Assembly (NCBI GenBank): GCA_019455245.1
Contig: JACFMR010000005.1
Coordinates: forward strand, 62,001 to 126,000
Length of the DNA: 64,000 bases
Direction: 5' to 3'
DNA from: Opitutaceae bacterium
Lineage (GTDB): Bacteria > Verrucomicrobiota > Verrucomicrobiia > Opitutales > Opitutaceae
Positions 53,019 through 62,020 of this stretch are shown here, piece by piece. The position numbers and the translations under genes are program-made. The notes beneath the pieces were generated by a model, which was given only the letters and a program-made list of their open reading frames with translations, did not search any database and was not told the DNA's origin. The first letter of the stretch is position 1, and each line of letters starts with the position of its first letter.

Positions 53019-54089
53019 TCAGGCGGTGGAGGCGCGGATTTTCAGTTCGGCGCGCAGCAGCACGCGGCGCGCGGGCATGTCGGGTTGGCGGAGACGGCCG
53101 AGCATCGTTTCCATGGCGGCGACGCCCAGCGCGGCGCAGGGCTGGCGCATGGTGGTCAGGGGTGGCGAGAGCAATTGGGCGTAGCGGATGTCGTCGAAGC
53201 CTGCGATCCGGATCGCGGCCGGCACTTGGTGGCCGAGGTGTTGCAGCGTTTGCATGAGTTGCGCGGCGGTGGCGTCGTTGGACGCGATGACGGCATCGGC
53301 GCGCGTGCGCTTGAGGAGTTTTTGCACCCAGGCGGCGTCGGCGGGCAGGCCCACGGCGAATTCGAGCGTTGATTTTTCGGTGCGTGCGACGGCGGCCCGG
53401 GCGCCATCGAGGCGCAGATCGGTGCTGGCGGGGAAGGCGGGCTTGGCGACAAAGACCAGTCGCAGGCAACCGCGCCCGAGCAAATGGTCGGCGAGTTCGT
53501 AGCCGGCAAAAAAATCGTCGATCGCCACCAGATCGTAATCACTGCGCCGGGGGAATTCCTCGAGGTCGCGGTCGAGCAGCACCACCGCCAGACCGCGATG
53601 ATGCAGCCGCTCCGCCACGGCGCGGTTCAGGGTGGCTCGCACGGGATGGTGTTCGACGGGCGCGAAGAAAACCCCGGCCACGCCGCGGTCGGCCCATTCC
53701 CGCGCGATGACATCAGGCGAACGATCGGCCACCGCCGCGCCGATCACCACATCCCAACCCAGCGCCCGGGCGGCGCGGGCGATCTCGACCGAGACCGGTT
53801 CCACGATCTCGGTGGCACCCAGCCCGTCGGCCAGCAGGCCGATCGTGCCGGCGGCCGGCGGGGTGCGCCGCACGAACGAGCCCGCGCCCTTGTGGCGCTC
53901 GACCAAGCCGAGGCGGGTGAGTTCGCGCAACGCCTGGGCCACGGTCGGGCGTGAGGCGCCGTAGCGTTTGGCGAGGGCAATTTCGCTCGGCAGCCGCGCA
54001 CCGTCCTGCAGGTCGCCACGTTGGATCGCCTGATGCAGGCTTTGAAAAATCTGCGCATGCTTGGGCAGGCCGGGCATGCGGAATGTCAT
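53019..54089 (-). CDS. GntR-HTH / LacI-type ligand-binding regulator
   Basis: 356 residues from ATG 54089 (MTFRMPGLP); ATG 54116 would add nine residues. It has an N-terminal GntR winged helix (about 5-70: IQRGDLQDGARLPSEIALAK, ASRPTVAQALRELTRLGLVE). A periplasmic-binding-protein-like sugar-binding domain follows (about 80-350: VAGVFFAPVEHHP, DAVIASNDATAAQLM, RIAGFDDIRYAQLLSPPLTT). This is the AraR-like arrangement, normally a sugar-responsive repressor. It is divergent from the PfkB-HAD gene (54159), which it probably controls. The 3-hydroxybutyrate dehydrogenase-type gene follows 14 bases downstream. Confidence 0.88.
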   Translation of the reverse strand: MTFRMPGLPKHAQIFQSLHQAIQRGDLQDGARLPSEIALAKRYGASRPTVAQALRELTRLGLVERHKGAGSFVRRTPPAAGTIGLLADGLGATEIVEPVSVEIARAARALGWDVVIGAAVADRSPDVIAREWADRGVAGVFFAPVEHHPVRATLNRAVAERLHHRGLAVVLLDRDLEEFPRRSDYDLVAIDDFFAGYELADHLLGRGCLRLVFVAKPAFPASTDLRLDGARAAVARTEKSTLEFAVGLPADAAWVQKLLKRTRADAVIASNDATAAQLMQTLQHLGHQVPAAIRIAGFDDIRYAQLLSPPLTTMRQPCAALGVAAMETMLGRLRQPDMPARRVLLRAELKIRASTA

Positions 54090-54158
54090 TACAGGTTTTT
54101 GCCAATTGTCAGCCATTACCGTGGCGACCGATTGGGGCTGCGGGAGACTGGCCTGACC

Positions 54159-56090
54159 ATGAATCCGACAACTGTTCCGCTGGCTTCCGACCGACTTGAT
54201 GCCCTGTTGGCCGGGATGGGTGCCGCCCGCATCGGGGTGCTGGGTGACTTCTGTGTGGACAGTTATTACCACATCGATGTCAAGGCGTCGGAGCCCTCGC
54301 TGGAGACGGGCATCTCCACCCGGCCGGTGCAATCGCAGCGGCATACCTTGGGCGGCGCGGGCAACGTGCTCGCCAATCTGCACGCGCTCGGTGTGCGGCA
54401 GCTCTCGGCCTTTGCCGTGATCGGGCCCGACATGCAGGGCCGGGAATTACAGCGGCTGCTGGATGAGCACGGGGTCAACCGCGCCGGCGTGGTCACACAG
54501 CCGGCCGGGTGGCAGACGAATTCCTACCTGAAGCCCATCGTCGAGGGGCAGGAGTGCCACCGCTATGATTTCGGCATTTTCAACCGGCTGGCAGCGGAGA
54601 CGGCCGGGGTGCTTTTGCGGGCGATCACCGCGGCGCTGCCGTCGCTTGATGTGCTGGTGATCAACCAGCAGTTCAAATCGGGCATTTACACCGATGCGGA
54701 ATTTCGCGCGGGCCTGCACGCGGTGCTCGCGGCCCGTCCGCAGTTGATCGTGTTGAGCGATTGCCGTGATCACGCAGACGCCGCCGCGACGGTCATGCAC
54801 AAGCTGAACGATCTCGAGGCCACGCGGCTCTGTGGCGGGACCTACCAGCCTCGCGACCACATCCCGCGCGAAAAAGTGCTGGCGGCGGCGGATGAACTTT
54901 ATGCGCGCTGGCGCACGCCGCTTTTTGTCACGCGGGGTGAACGCGGTTGCCTGGCGATGGATCAGGACGGTGCGCACGAGATTCCCGGACTGCACCTGAT
55001 CGGGCCGACCGATGCGGTCGGGGCGGGCGACAGCATGGTGGCGGGCATCGCGGCCTGCCTGGCGCAGGGCGCGACGCCGGCGGAAGCCGCGGCGTTGGGC
55101 AACCTCGTGGCGGGCGTGACCGTGCAGAAGCTGCATCAGACCGGCACCGCCTCGCCCGACGAGGTGCGGGCGATCGGCGCAAGCCCCGACCATGTGTTCC
55201 GGCCCGAGCTGGCCGAGGACATGCGCATGGCGGCTTACGCGCCGGGCACGGCGATCGAGATCGCGGAGCCGTTGCCCGCGGAGTTTTCACCCGCCCATGC
55301 GATTTTTGACCATGACGGCACGATCTCGACCTTGCGCGAGGGCTGGGAGGCGGTGATGGCGCCGATGATGATGAAGGCCATTCTCGGTCCGGTTTACGCG
55401 ACGGCGGAGCGCGACGTGGTCGAGCGCGTGCGTGCGCAGGTGGACGATTTCATCGACAAGACCACGGGCATCCAGACCCTCCGGCAGATGCACGGTCTGG
55501 CCGGAATGGTGCGCGCGGCAGGATATGTGCCGGAGGCGGAGATTCTCGATGCGGCGGGCTACAAGCGCATCTACAACGACGCGCTGATGCAGCTCGTGAA
55601 CGACCGGCTGGCGCGGCTGCAGCGCGGGGAGCTGGGCGTGGGTGATTTCACGCTCAAAAACGCCGTGCCGCTGTTGGAGCGGCTGGCGGCCGCCGGGGTG
55701 AAACTTTACCTTGCCAGCGGCACCGACGAACAGGATGTGATCCGCGAGGCCGAGGCCCTGGGCTACGCGCCGTTGTTCGAGGGCCGGATCTACGGCGCGA
55801 GCCACGACATGACGCACGACGCCAAACGCATGGTGCTGGACAAAATTCTGCGCGAGATCGGCTCGGACAATTCCTCGCGCATCGTGACCTTCGGTGACGG
55901 GCCGGTGGAGATCCGCGAGACGCGCAAGTGTGGCGGGCTCACCGTTGGCATCGCGAGCGACGAGGTGCGGCGGTTCGGGTTGAACGTGGAAAAGCGCGCG
56001 CGGCTGATCCGCGCGGGCGCCAATCTCGTGACCGCCGACTACGCGCAGCTGCCGGCTTTGCTGAAACTGCTGCATTTGGACGGGGCCTGA
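54159..56090 (+). CDS. PfkB-type sugar kinase fused to HAD phosphatase
   Basis: 643 residues from ATG 54159 (MNPTTVPLA). Residues about 15-355 are a PfkB/ribokinase-like kinase: GVLGDFCVDSYYHIDVKAS, LGGAGNVLANLHALG and the catalytic DAVGAGDSMVAGIAA. This half is closest to RfaE/HldE-type sugar kinases. Residues about 415-635 are a HAD hydrolase: IFDHDGTISTLREGW (nucleophile Asp), LASGTDEQDV, and ITVGD-like FGDGPVEIRE. A kinase and a phosphatase in one chain is unusual; it may process a phosphorylated sugar or move phosphate between positions. It is controlled most likely by the divergent GntR/LacI regulator. Confidence 0.82.
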   Translation: MNPTTVPLASDRLDALLAGMGAARIGVLGDFCVDSYYHIDVKASEPSLETGISTRPVQSQRHTLGGAGNVLANLHALGVRQLSAFAVIGPDMQGRELQRLLDEHGVNRAGVVTQPAGWQTNSYLKPIVEGQECHRYDFGIFNRLAAETAGVLLRAITAALPSLDVLVINQQFKSGIYTDAEFRAGLHAVLAARPQLIVLSDCRDHADAAATVMHKLNDLEATRLCGGTYQPRDHIPREKVLAAADELYARWRTPLFVTRGERGCLAMDQDGAHEIPGLHLIGPTDAVGAGDSMVAGIAACLAQGATPAEAAALGNLVAGVTVQKLHQTGTASPDEVRAIGASPDHVFRPELAEDMRMAAYAPGTAIEIAEPLPAEFSPAHAIFDHDGTISTLREGWEAVMAPMMMKAILGPVYATAERDVVERVRAQVDDFIDKTTGIQTLRQMHGLAGMVRAAGYVPEAEILDAAGYKRIYNDALMQLVNDRLARLQRGELGVGDFTLKNAVPLLERLAAAGVKLYLASGTDEQDVIREAEALGYAPLFEGRIYGASHDMTHDAKRMVLDKILREIGSDNSSRIVTFGDGPVEIRETRKCGGLTVGIASDEVRRFGLNVEKRARLIRAGANLVTADYAQLPALLKLLHLDGA

Positions 56091-56127
56091 GATCAACCGC
56101 CGGGCCGCACTGGGCCGGCACGAGGTC

Positions 56128-56174
56128 AGAGGTGGCACGCGCAGACCGGCACAGGGACGTGCCGGTCCACCTCT
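56128..56174. repeat. Nested hairpin repeat
   Basis: Outer stem AGAGGTGG/CCACCTCT encloses a 9-bp inner stem GACCGGCAC/GTGCCGGTC. It follows the kinase-phosphatase gene and resembles the nested stem at 51041-51087 in layout. Confidence 0.5.
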
Positions 56175-56290
56175 CCTCTCCTGCGCGTCAGAAAACACAA
56201 TGCCCCGTGCGGTTGTTTTGAGCGTGGGCCTTCGGCCCGGGCGACAATCGGGCTTTGCTTTTTGGGCGGACGCGCCCACGTTCTCGGCCC

Positions 56291-57481
56291 ATGGCGCAAT
56301 CCAGCGACGCCTTGGCGGATTTCCGGCCGGAAACCGTGCGCGGCCGGCCCGGGTTTTTCCGGGTGGCCCGGACAACGACCGGCCAATGGTGGTTCATCGA
56401 TCCGGACGGCCACCCGTTTTTTGTGAAGGCGGTGCATGGCGTGACCGCCACGGAATCCACGCCGCATGATCCGGCCGCGCGCCTGCGCCGCTGGGGATTC
56501 AACGCGCTGGGCGGTGGAGGCGAGACGTTGCAGGCGGAGGAGGCGCTGCCGTTTCTGGCCACGGTGGATTTTTGTGCGGCGGGCTCGCCGCTGCACTTGG
56601 CGGGGGTGCGGCTGCCGGATGTGTTTGATCCGGACTGGCGGCGGCACGCGCGGGAACGCGCGGCGGAACGCTGCGGCCCGGCGGCGGAAAATCCGCTGGT
56701 GCTGGGCTGGCTGACCGATGAGGCCGCGGGCTGGTCGCCGCGCCCGGCGGCGGATCGGCCGGGTTTGCTGCAGGTCTGTCTGAGTTTGGAGCCCGGTTTG
56801 GCGGCGTATCACGCCGCGTGGGAATTTGCGCTGGCGTTGCATCAGGGCCGGTTGGAAGCGCTCGCCCGCGCGTGGGGCACGCCGCTGGCGAACAAGGAGG
56901 CGTTGCGCGTGCTGACCCGGGCGGAGCAGGGGATCACGACGCGCGGTTACCTGCAGGATGATGCCCGCTGGACGCGCGAGTTTGCGCGGCGGTACTTCAC
57001 CACGGCAGCGGCGGCGGTCCGGGAGTTTGCGCCGAATCATCTGGTGTTGGGCTGTCGCTGGCGCGGTCCGGCGGGTCCGGCGTTGCTGGCCGCCTGCGCC
57101 GAGGCGGCGGATGTCTGCCTGATCGACCACACCGAGTTGCCCGCCGTGCCGTCCGGACCGGTGTTGCTGGGCGATTTCAACTGGGTGCAGGAGAGCTTTT
57201 GGTCGGCCCCGCCGGTGCGGCGCGGCGTGGGGCCGACGTCGCTGGAGCGCATGTTGCGGCGCGGCCGCCTGGTTTTGACCCGGGCGGCGGCCCATCCGGC
57301 GGTCGCGGGCTATGTCTGGCACCGCTGGCGCGACCGGCCGGGCGAGGCCCCGCCGTTCGGCGGCGGACTGGTGCATGCCGACGAAACCGAGGCGCGCGAA
57401 CACACGGAATTGTTGACGCTGATCAATGATCGGGTGGAAGAATTGCGTGCGATGGCAACGAACGCGGAGACAAACGCATGA
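56291..57481 (+). CDS. Agarase-like TIM-barrel glycoside hydrolase homologue
   Basis: 396 residues from ATG 56291 (MAQSSDAL), no signal peptide. The order of blocks GQWWFIDPDGHPFFVKAVHGVT, RLRRWGFNALGGGGE, YFTTAAAAVREFAPNHLVLGCRW and AGYVWHRWRDRP resembles beta-agarase/GH50-type TIM barrels. However, the usual second catalytic Glu region is weak, so activity is uncertain. It would be cytoplasmic, so it may act on imported oligosaccharide. The stop overlaps the next start by four bases (ATGA). Confidence 0.6.
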   Translation: MAQSSDALADFRPETVRGRPGFFRVARTTTGQWWFIDPDGHPFFVKAVHGVTATESTPHDPAARLRRWGFNALGGGGETLQAEEALPFLATVDFCAAGSPLHLAGVRLPDVFDPDWRRHARERAAERCGPAAENPLVLGWLTDEAAGWSPRPAADRPGLLQVCLSLEPGLAAYHAAWEFALALHQGRLEALARAWGTPLANKEALRVLTRAEQGITTRGYLQDDARWTREFARRYFTTAAAAVREFAPNHLVLGCRWRGPAGPALLAACAEAADVCLIDHTELPAVPSGPVLLGDFNWVQESFWSAPPVRRGVGPTSLERMLRRGRLVLTRAAAHPAVAGYVWHRWRDRPGEAPPFGGGLVHADETEAREHTELLTLINDRVEELRAMATNAETNA

Positions 57482-57897
57482 CGGCAATCCGACTCAGCCT
57501 TCTGCTGCTGGTCTGCGGTGTGCTCGCCGGTTGCGCGTCCGACAAGGCCCTGATCCGGGAAATGCGGCCGACGATGACCGGCACGGTGCGTTGCCAGACG
57601 CCGCTGGCCTTGCCGCGCAATGCCGTGCTGACCGTGCGCCTGCTGGACGTGAGCCGCACCGACATTCCGCCCGCGGTGCTTTCCGAGCGGAGCACGTCGA
57701 ATCCCGGGGAGGCGCCGATCCCGTTCAAACTTTACTACCCGTATGGCGGCATCCCGGACGAGGGACGTTACGTCATCGAGGCCCGGATCGAGGTGGAGGG
57801 GCGGTTGCGCTACTACTCGGTGGAGTCGCACCTCGTCACCCCGCAAAATGCCGCCCAGTCGCACGAGGTCTGGGTCGAGGTGGCGGGCGAGCCGTGA
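57478..57897 (+). CDS. YbaY-like lipoprotein
   Basis: 139 residues. Lipoprotein signal with lipobox LAGCAS (Cys near residue 19). The mature domain (RNAVLTVRLLDVSRTDIPPA, PIPFKLYYPYGGIPDEGRYVIEARI) has the pattern of YbaY/YscW-pilotin-type lipoproteins. Role unknown; related proteins are outer-membrane lipoproteins that aid assembly or glycogen-linked functions. It overlaps the preceding gene by four bases, so it is co-translated. Confidence 0.78.
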   Translation: MTAIRLSLLLLVCGVLAGCASDKALIREMRPTMTGTVRCQTPLALPRNAVLTVRLLDVSRTDIPPAVLSERSTSNPGEAPIPFKLYYPYGGIPDEGRYVIEARIEVEGRLRYYSVESHLVTPQNAAQSHEVWVEVAGEP

Positions 57898-57958
57898 TCC
57901 GCGCGCCGGAGGATTTGCTTGCGCGCACCCGGCGGCGTGGGCGTCATGGCCCTTGCGC

Positions 57959-58510
57959 ATGAACTCCGCCGAACTTGCCGCCTATCTCAAGGCCCGTGTC
58001 CGCACCGTGCGGGACTGGCCGAAACCGGGAGTCAACTTTCGCGATGTCACGACGCTGTTCAGCGACCCCGACACGATCCGGGTGATGGTCGAGGCGTTTT
58101 CGCTCGATTGCACGCGGCTGGGGGTGGACATCATCGCGGCGGTGGATGCGCGCGGATTCATCTTGGGCGGCGCGCTGGCCTACCAGATGCACAAGCCGTT
58201 TGTGCCCGTGCGCAAGAAGGGCAAGCTGCCCTTCCGCACCGTCTCGCAGGATTATGCGCTCGAATACGGCACGGCGGCGGTCGAGATCCACACCGACGCC
58301 TGCAAGCCCGGCAACCGCGTGCTGATCGTCGACGACCTGATCGCGACCGGCGGCACCCTGCTGGCGGCGGCGAAGCTGTTTCAATCGATCGGGGGCATTG
58401 TCGCCGGTGTGGCGGCGATCATCGATCTGCCGGAGCTGGACGGCTCGCGCCGGCTGCGCGACGCGGGTTTCGACGTGCATGCCCTGTGCGCGTTCACGGA
58501 GGAGGAATGA
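57959..58510 (+). CDS. apt: Adenine phosphoribosyltransferase
   Basis: 183 residues from ATG 57959 (MNSAELAAYL). Diagnostic blocks: VRDWPKPGVNFRDVTTLF at the N-terminus, DARGFILGGALAYQM, RKKGKLP and the PRPP site VLIVDDLIATGGTLLAAAKL. It makes AMP from adenine and PRPP for purine salvage in the cytoplasm. Its 3' end is four bases before the next gene. Confidence 0.95.
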   Translation: MNSAELAAYLKARVRTVRDWPKPGVNFRDVTTLFSDPDTIRVMVEAFSLDCTRLGVDIIAAVDARGFILGGALAYQMHKPFVPVRKKGKLPFRTVSQDYALEYGTAAVEIHTDACKPGNRVLIVDDLIATGGTLLAAAKLFQSIGGIVAGVAAIIDLPELDGSRRLRDAGFDVHALCAFTEEE

Positions 58511-58514
58511 GACG

Positions 58515-59486
58515 ATGGCGCTGACGATCCTGTGCAACAATGAGTTTTCCCCCGCGGCCACCGCGCTGCTCGAAGCCGGCACCGCCGGGCACAAGCTGCT
58601 GTGGTCGGCCAACCGCTCGGCCAATGTGCTGAGTTCGGGACGAAGCGATCCGTTGGCGGGACAGGCGGACATTCTGTTCGGCCAGCCGGCCCCGGCCGAT
58701 TGCCTGCGGCACGAACGCGTGCGCTGGGTGGAGGTCACGACCGCCGGTTACACCCGCTACGACACGCCGGAGTTCAAGGAAACCCTGCGCGCGCGCGGGG
58801 CGGTTTTCACCAACGCTTCCGGGGTGTTTGCCGATCCCTGCGCCCAACACGTGCTGGCGATGATGCTCGCGCTCGGCCGCAACCTGCTGCCGTCGCACTG
58901 CGATCAGCTGGGCGATCACGCGTGGAGTTATGAGAAACGGCGCTACAGCTCCGTGCTGCTCACCGGCCAGACCGTGCTCATGCTGGGCTTCGGGGCGATC
59001 GGACGGCGGCTGGCCGAATTGCTGGCGCCCTTCGGCATGAAACTCATGGCCGTGCGCCGGCAAACCCGCAGCGAAGCCGGCGTGCGGATCATCGCGGAGG
59101 ACGCGCTCAGCAGCGCGTTGGCCGAAGCAGATCACGTCGTGAACATCCTGCCCGACAGCCCCTCGACCGAGCGCTACGTCAACGCCCGCCGGCTGGCCTG
59201 CTGCAAACGCGGCGCCCGGTTCTACAACGTCGGCCGCGGCAACACCGTCGATGAGACCGCGCTGATCGAGGCGCTGGAGACCGGCTGGTTGGACGCGGCC
59301 TACCTTGATGTCTTCGCCACCGAGCCGTTGCCGCCGGAGCATCCGCTTTGGACCACGCGCAACTGTTTCATCACGCCGCACACCGCCGGCGGTCGGCGCG
59401 ATCAGGACGAGGCCTTGGTGCGGCATTTTCTCGCCAACCTGCAGGCCTGCACCAGCGGTGGCGACTGGACGGACCGGATCGTCTGA
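58515..59486 (+). CDS. D-2-hydroxyacid dehydrogenase family protein
   Basis: 323 residues from ATG 58515 (MALTILCNN). The NAD-binding motif is LMLGFGAIGRRLAELL, with the HADH-family signature FYNVGRGNTVDETALIEALE and the catalytic His region NCFITPHTAGG. It reduces a 2-oxoacid or oxidises the hydroxy acid; the exact substrate is unknown. It follows apt by four bases. Confidence 0.9.
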   Translation: MALTILCNNEFSPAATALLEAGTAGHKLLWSANRSANVLSSGRSDPLAGQADILFGQPAPADCLRHERVRWVEVTTAGYTRYDTPEFKETLRARGAVFTNASGVFADPCAQHVLAMMLALGRNLLPSHCDQLGDHAWSYEKRRYSSVLLTGQTVLMLGFGAIGRRLAELLAPFGMKLMAVRRQTRSEAGVRIIAEDALSSALAEADHVVNILPDSPSTERYVNARRLACCKRGARFYNVGRGNTVDETALIEALETGWLDAAYLDVFATEPLPPEHPLWTTRNCFITPHTAGGRRDQDEALVRHFLANLQACTSGGDWTDRIV

Positions 59487-59516
59487 TCCCGGCAACCGGC
59501 GCCGGCGGACGAAAGA

Positions 59517-60386
59517 TCAGCCCCGGTTTGGCGGGTTGCAGAGGTCCTCGTAGGCGTACACCAATGCGCCGAGGTAGATCGGCACGGTGATGAACATGCC
59601 GATGACGAGCGCCACGACGCCAAGCAGCGCGATGACGCTGGCCAGCAGCACCAGGCCGAACATGCGCCACCATTGGGCGGTGATCACCCGCCGGCTGATT
59701 TCCATGGCCGCCCAGAACTCGATGCGTTTGTCGATGACCAGCATGTAGGCGAAGATGTAGGACACGCCCAGATAGATGCCGGGCAGGATCAGCAGCAGCA
59801 GGCCCACGCTGATCAGCAAGGTGGAGACGATCGTGGCGAGCATCAGGGGGACGAAGGCGAGCGTGAAGCCGCTGAACACATCCCCCAACTCCACCGGTTG
59901 GGCGCGAATCGTCTTCAGGTAGTAGTTGTACAGTCCGCCGTAAAAAACCCCGGTCAGCAGCACGCCGACGAACATGCCGACGATGGGGATCATGTTGGCG
60001 ACCACCATTACGACGATGGAAACAAAGGTGGCGCCCACCACCGGCCAGAAATTGGCCTTGAGCAGGTTCCAACTGCGCTCGAGGCAGCCGGCGATGTCGA
60101 GCGGGGCGGCCCGTGCGATCAATTCGTCGGCGTAGGCCTTCGGATCCACGTGGACCTGGCTGGCTGCTGTGTCATCCGTCGCGGTCGCCGGTGCCGGTGC
60201 GGCCGGAGGCTGGGGGGCGCCGCTCTGGCTGAATTCCGGGAAGTCACCCAAGCGTCGCCATTGTTCTTCACCCACGCGCTTGGCCTGGGTTTCAAGGTTC
60301 GCGCGTCCACCGGCCAACCAGGAGCGCAGCTGTTCGAGGGTTGCCGGACCGTATTCTTTGCCGTCGCCGCCGATGATGGTGAACAT
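59517..60386 (-). CDS. GYF-domain membrane protein
   Basis: 289 residues from ATG 60386 (MFTIIGGDG). The N-terminal GYF_2/DUF4339 domain (about 1-55: DGKEYGPATLEQLRSWLAGG) is probably a cytoplasmic adaptor. A proline/alanine linker leads to five or six membrane helices (about 105-280). The function is unknown. It is convergent with the dehydrogenase gene and 31 bases from its end. Confidence 0.82.
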   Translation of the reverse strand: MFTIIGGDGKEYGPATLEQLRSWLAGGRANLETQAKRVGEEQWRRLGDFPEFSQSGAPQPPAAPAPATATDDTAASQVHVDPKAYADELIARAAPLDIAGCLERSWNLLKANFWPVVGATFVSIVVMVVANMIPIVGMFVGVLLTGVFYGGLYNYYLKTIRAQPVELGDVFSGFTLAFVPLMLATIVSTLLISVGLLLLILPGIYLGVSYIFAYMLVIDKRIEFWAAMEISRRVITAQWWRMFGLVLLASVIALLGVVALVIGMFITVPIYLGALVYAYEDLCNPPNRG

Positions 60387-60459
60387 GCCACGCAGCGGTA
60401 GCGCCACGGTCCGTCGTCGTCAATCTCCGAGCACCATGGCGCCGCCGCGCGGGAGCAAG

Positions 60460-60480
60460 GTGTCACGTATTGCGTGACAC
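60460..60480. repeat. Odd palindrome, GTCACGTA-W-TACGTGAC family (copy 4, one mismatch)
   Basis: GTGTCACGTA-T-TGCGTGACAC, upstream of the GYF gene (60386) and 32 bases past the rsgA stop. It is the only copy seen away from the HTH gene at 37.8 kb. Confidence 0.65.
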
Positions 60481-60512
60481 TTTGCCGGGTGCGTGGTGCG
60501 GGCGGGGGCGCG

Positions 60513-61589
60513 TTACGAACCGTGTTTCCAGCGGCTGTAGTGGCGGGCGAGCTGGCTGCGTTTTTTCCACACCTGCCGATCTTCGCGCGCGAGCCGCGGA
60601 TCCACACGGCGGGCGGCGTAGGCCTGTTCGCGTTGCAGCTTTTGGTAGCTTTGCCAGCGATCTTCATCCAGCCGGCCGTCCTCGAGCGCGCGAAGGACGG
60701 CGCAACCCGGTTCGCCCTGATGGCTGCAGTCACCGAAGCGACAACCGCCGACGAGTTCCCGGATGTCAGCGAACGTGTCGGTGAGTGCGGAGGTCGAGGC
60801 CGACCAAAGCTGCAGTTCACGCATGCCCGGAGTATCAATGACCAGGGCTCCGCGGGCGGTCACCCGCAGTTCGCGCCATGTGGTGGTGTGGCGGCCTTTG
60901 CCGTGGGCGGTGCTAAGGTCGCCGGTGGCGAGCCGCTCGCCGTCCAGCAGGCGGTTGATCAGGGTGGATTTGCCCACCCCGGAGGAGCCGAGCAACGCCA
61001 CCGTGCGGCCGGGCAGCAGCCACGGATCGAGGGCGTGCAGATCGGCGTCTTCCCGGGCGCTGAGGGTGAGCACGGGCACGCCGGGCGCGATGGCGGACGC
61101 CTCGGCACGGACTTGCCCGGGCGTGGGGTGCAGGTCGGCTTTGTTCAACACGATCACGGGTTGGGCGCCGCTTTCCCAGGCGAGGGTCAGGTAGCGTTCG
61201 ATGCGCCGCAGGTTGTAATTTTGGTCGAGGGCGGTGACGAGGAACACGGTGTCGAGGTTGGCCGCCACCACCTGTTCGTCTTCCCTCGGACCGGCGGCGC
61301 GGCGGGAAAACTTGGTGCGGCGCGGCAGCACGGCGTGAATATCGGCCTGCATTTCGCCGGGGCGGGGACGGATGACCACCCAGTCGCCGACCGCGGGAAG
61401 ATCGGCGGGCGAAAGGCTGGCGTTGAGCAGACGGCCGGTGCAGGCGGCGGAAAACAGCCCGGCCGGGGTCAGCACGTCGCACGCGTGTTTGTGCGCGCGG
61501 GCGACCCGGGCCGGCTGGAATGAGGGATCGGCATAAGGCTGGTATTCGGCGGCAAAGCCGTCGTCCCAACCCAGAGATGACAAAGTCAT
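60513..61589 (-). CDS. rsgA: Ribosome small-subunit-dependent GTPase A
   Basis: 358 residues from ATG 61589 (MTLSSLGWD). It has an N-terminal OB-fold region (VGDWVVIRPRPGE) and a circularly permuted GTPase: NKAD (G4) before GSSGVGKSTLINRLL (G1) and DTPGMRELQL (G3). A C-terminal zinc region shows GGCRFGDCSHQGEPGCAV. It assists late 30S ribosome assembly. Three in-frame longer starts exist, but this one fits the family. Confidence 0.94.
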   Translation of the reverse strand: MTLSSLGWDDGFAAEYQPYADPSFQPARVARAHKHACDVLTPAGLFSAACTGRLLNASLSPADLPAVGDWVVIRPRPGEMQADIHAVLPRRTKFSRRAAGPREDEQVVAANLDTVFLVTALDQNYNLRRIERYLTLAWESGAQPVIVLNKADLHPTPGQVRAEASAIAPGVPVLTLSAREDADLHALDPWLLPGRTVALLGSSGVGKSTLINRLLDGERLATGDLSTAHGKGRHTTTWRELRVTARGALVIDTPGMRELQLWSASTSALTDTFADIRELVGGCRFGDCSHQGEPGCAVLRALEDGRLDEDRWQSYQKLQREQAYAARRVDPRLAREDRQVWKKRSQLARHYSRWKHGS

Positions 61590-61678
61590 GATGATAACAA
61601 AAACGAAGAAGGGAGAGATTCTGAGACTGGGCAGCGTCGGTCGGTGTGTGACCACGCGAAGCCGGCCATGCCGGCATG

Positions 61679-61701
61679 AAAAAAGCCGCCCGTGGGCGGC
61701 T
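61679..61701 (-). terminator. Rho-independent terminator, minus strand
   Basis: Stem AGCCGCCC/GGGCGGCT with a two-base loop, followed on the minus strand by TTTTTT. No convincing gene on the minus strand ends just before it, so it may end a short RNA or leader (see findings). The 431-base gap 61590-62020 holds this, the palindrome at 61892-61915 and nothing else clear. Confidence 0.6.
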
Positions 61702-61891
61702 ACGGCTCAGGCTTGGAGGGACGCGTGGACTTACGCGCCCGGAGCAACCGCCACGGACAGGCAGGGGAAGACAATGACAAGGTCGGTCATGATGCGTGCG
61801 TGGTTGAGGGTTGCGGTTGGGCTTCGTCGGAAGCGAACACGGGCATAGAGAACGTCGGCCCGCCCGGAGTCAATCGCTCGCTGGGGGAGAT

Positions 61892-61915
61892 AACCTACGC
61901 AACTTTGCGTAGGTT
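61892..61915. repeat. 24-bp palindrome (AACCTACGCAA type)
   Basis: AACCTACGCAA-CT-TTGCGTAGGTT, perfect 11-base arms. The outer AACCTA/TAGGTT matches the palindromes at 5468-5498 and 8963-8981. Confidence 0.6.
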
Positions 61916-62020
61916 CTTGCCAGAACCGGCACTTGATTCCAGAAAACCCGGCGTTTATCCCATGCTGCCGCCCGTTCGTTGGCCGGCAGTCAACCAACCA
62001 CCACCTCAGTTATTCCCGCC

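Noticed and set aside
61731..61997. 88-codon minus-strand frame before the terminator
   Set aside because: Mostly translates the promoter region of the exported-protein gene and a palindrome; only its last 19 codons could matter, and those are not supported by anything else.
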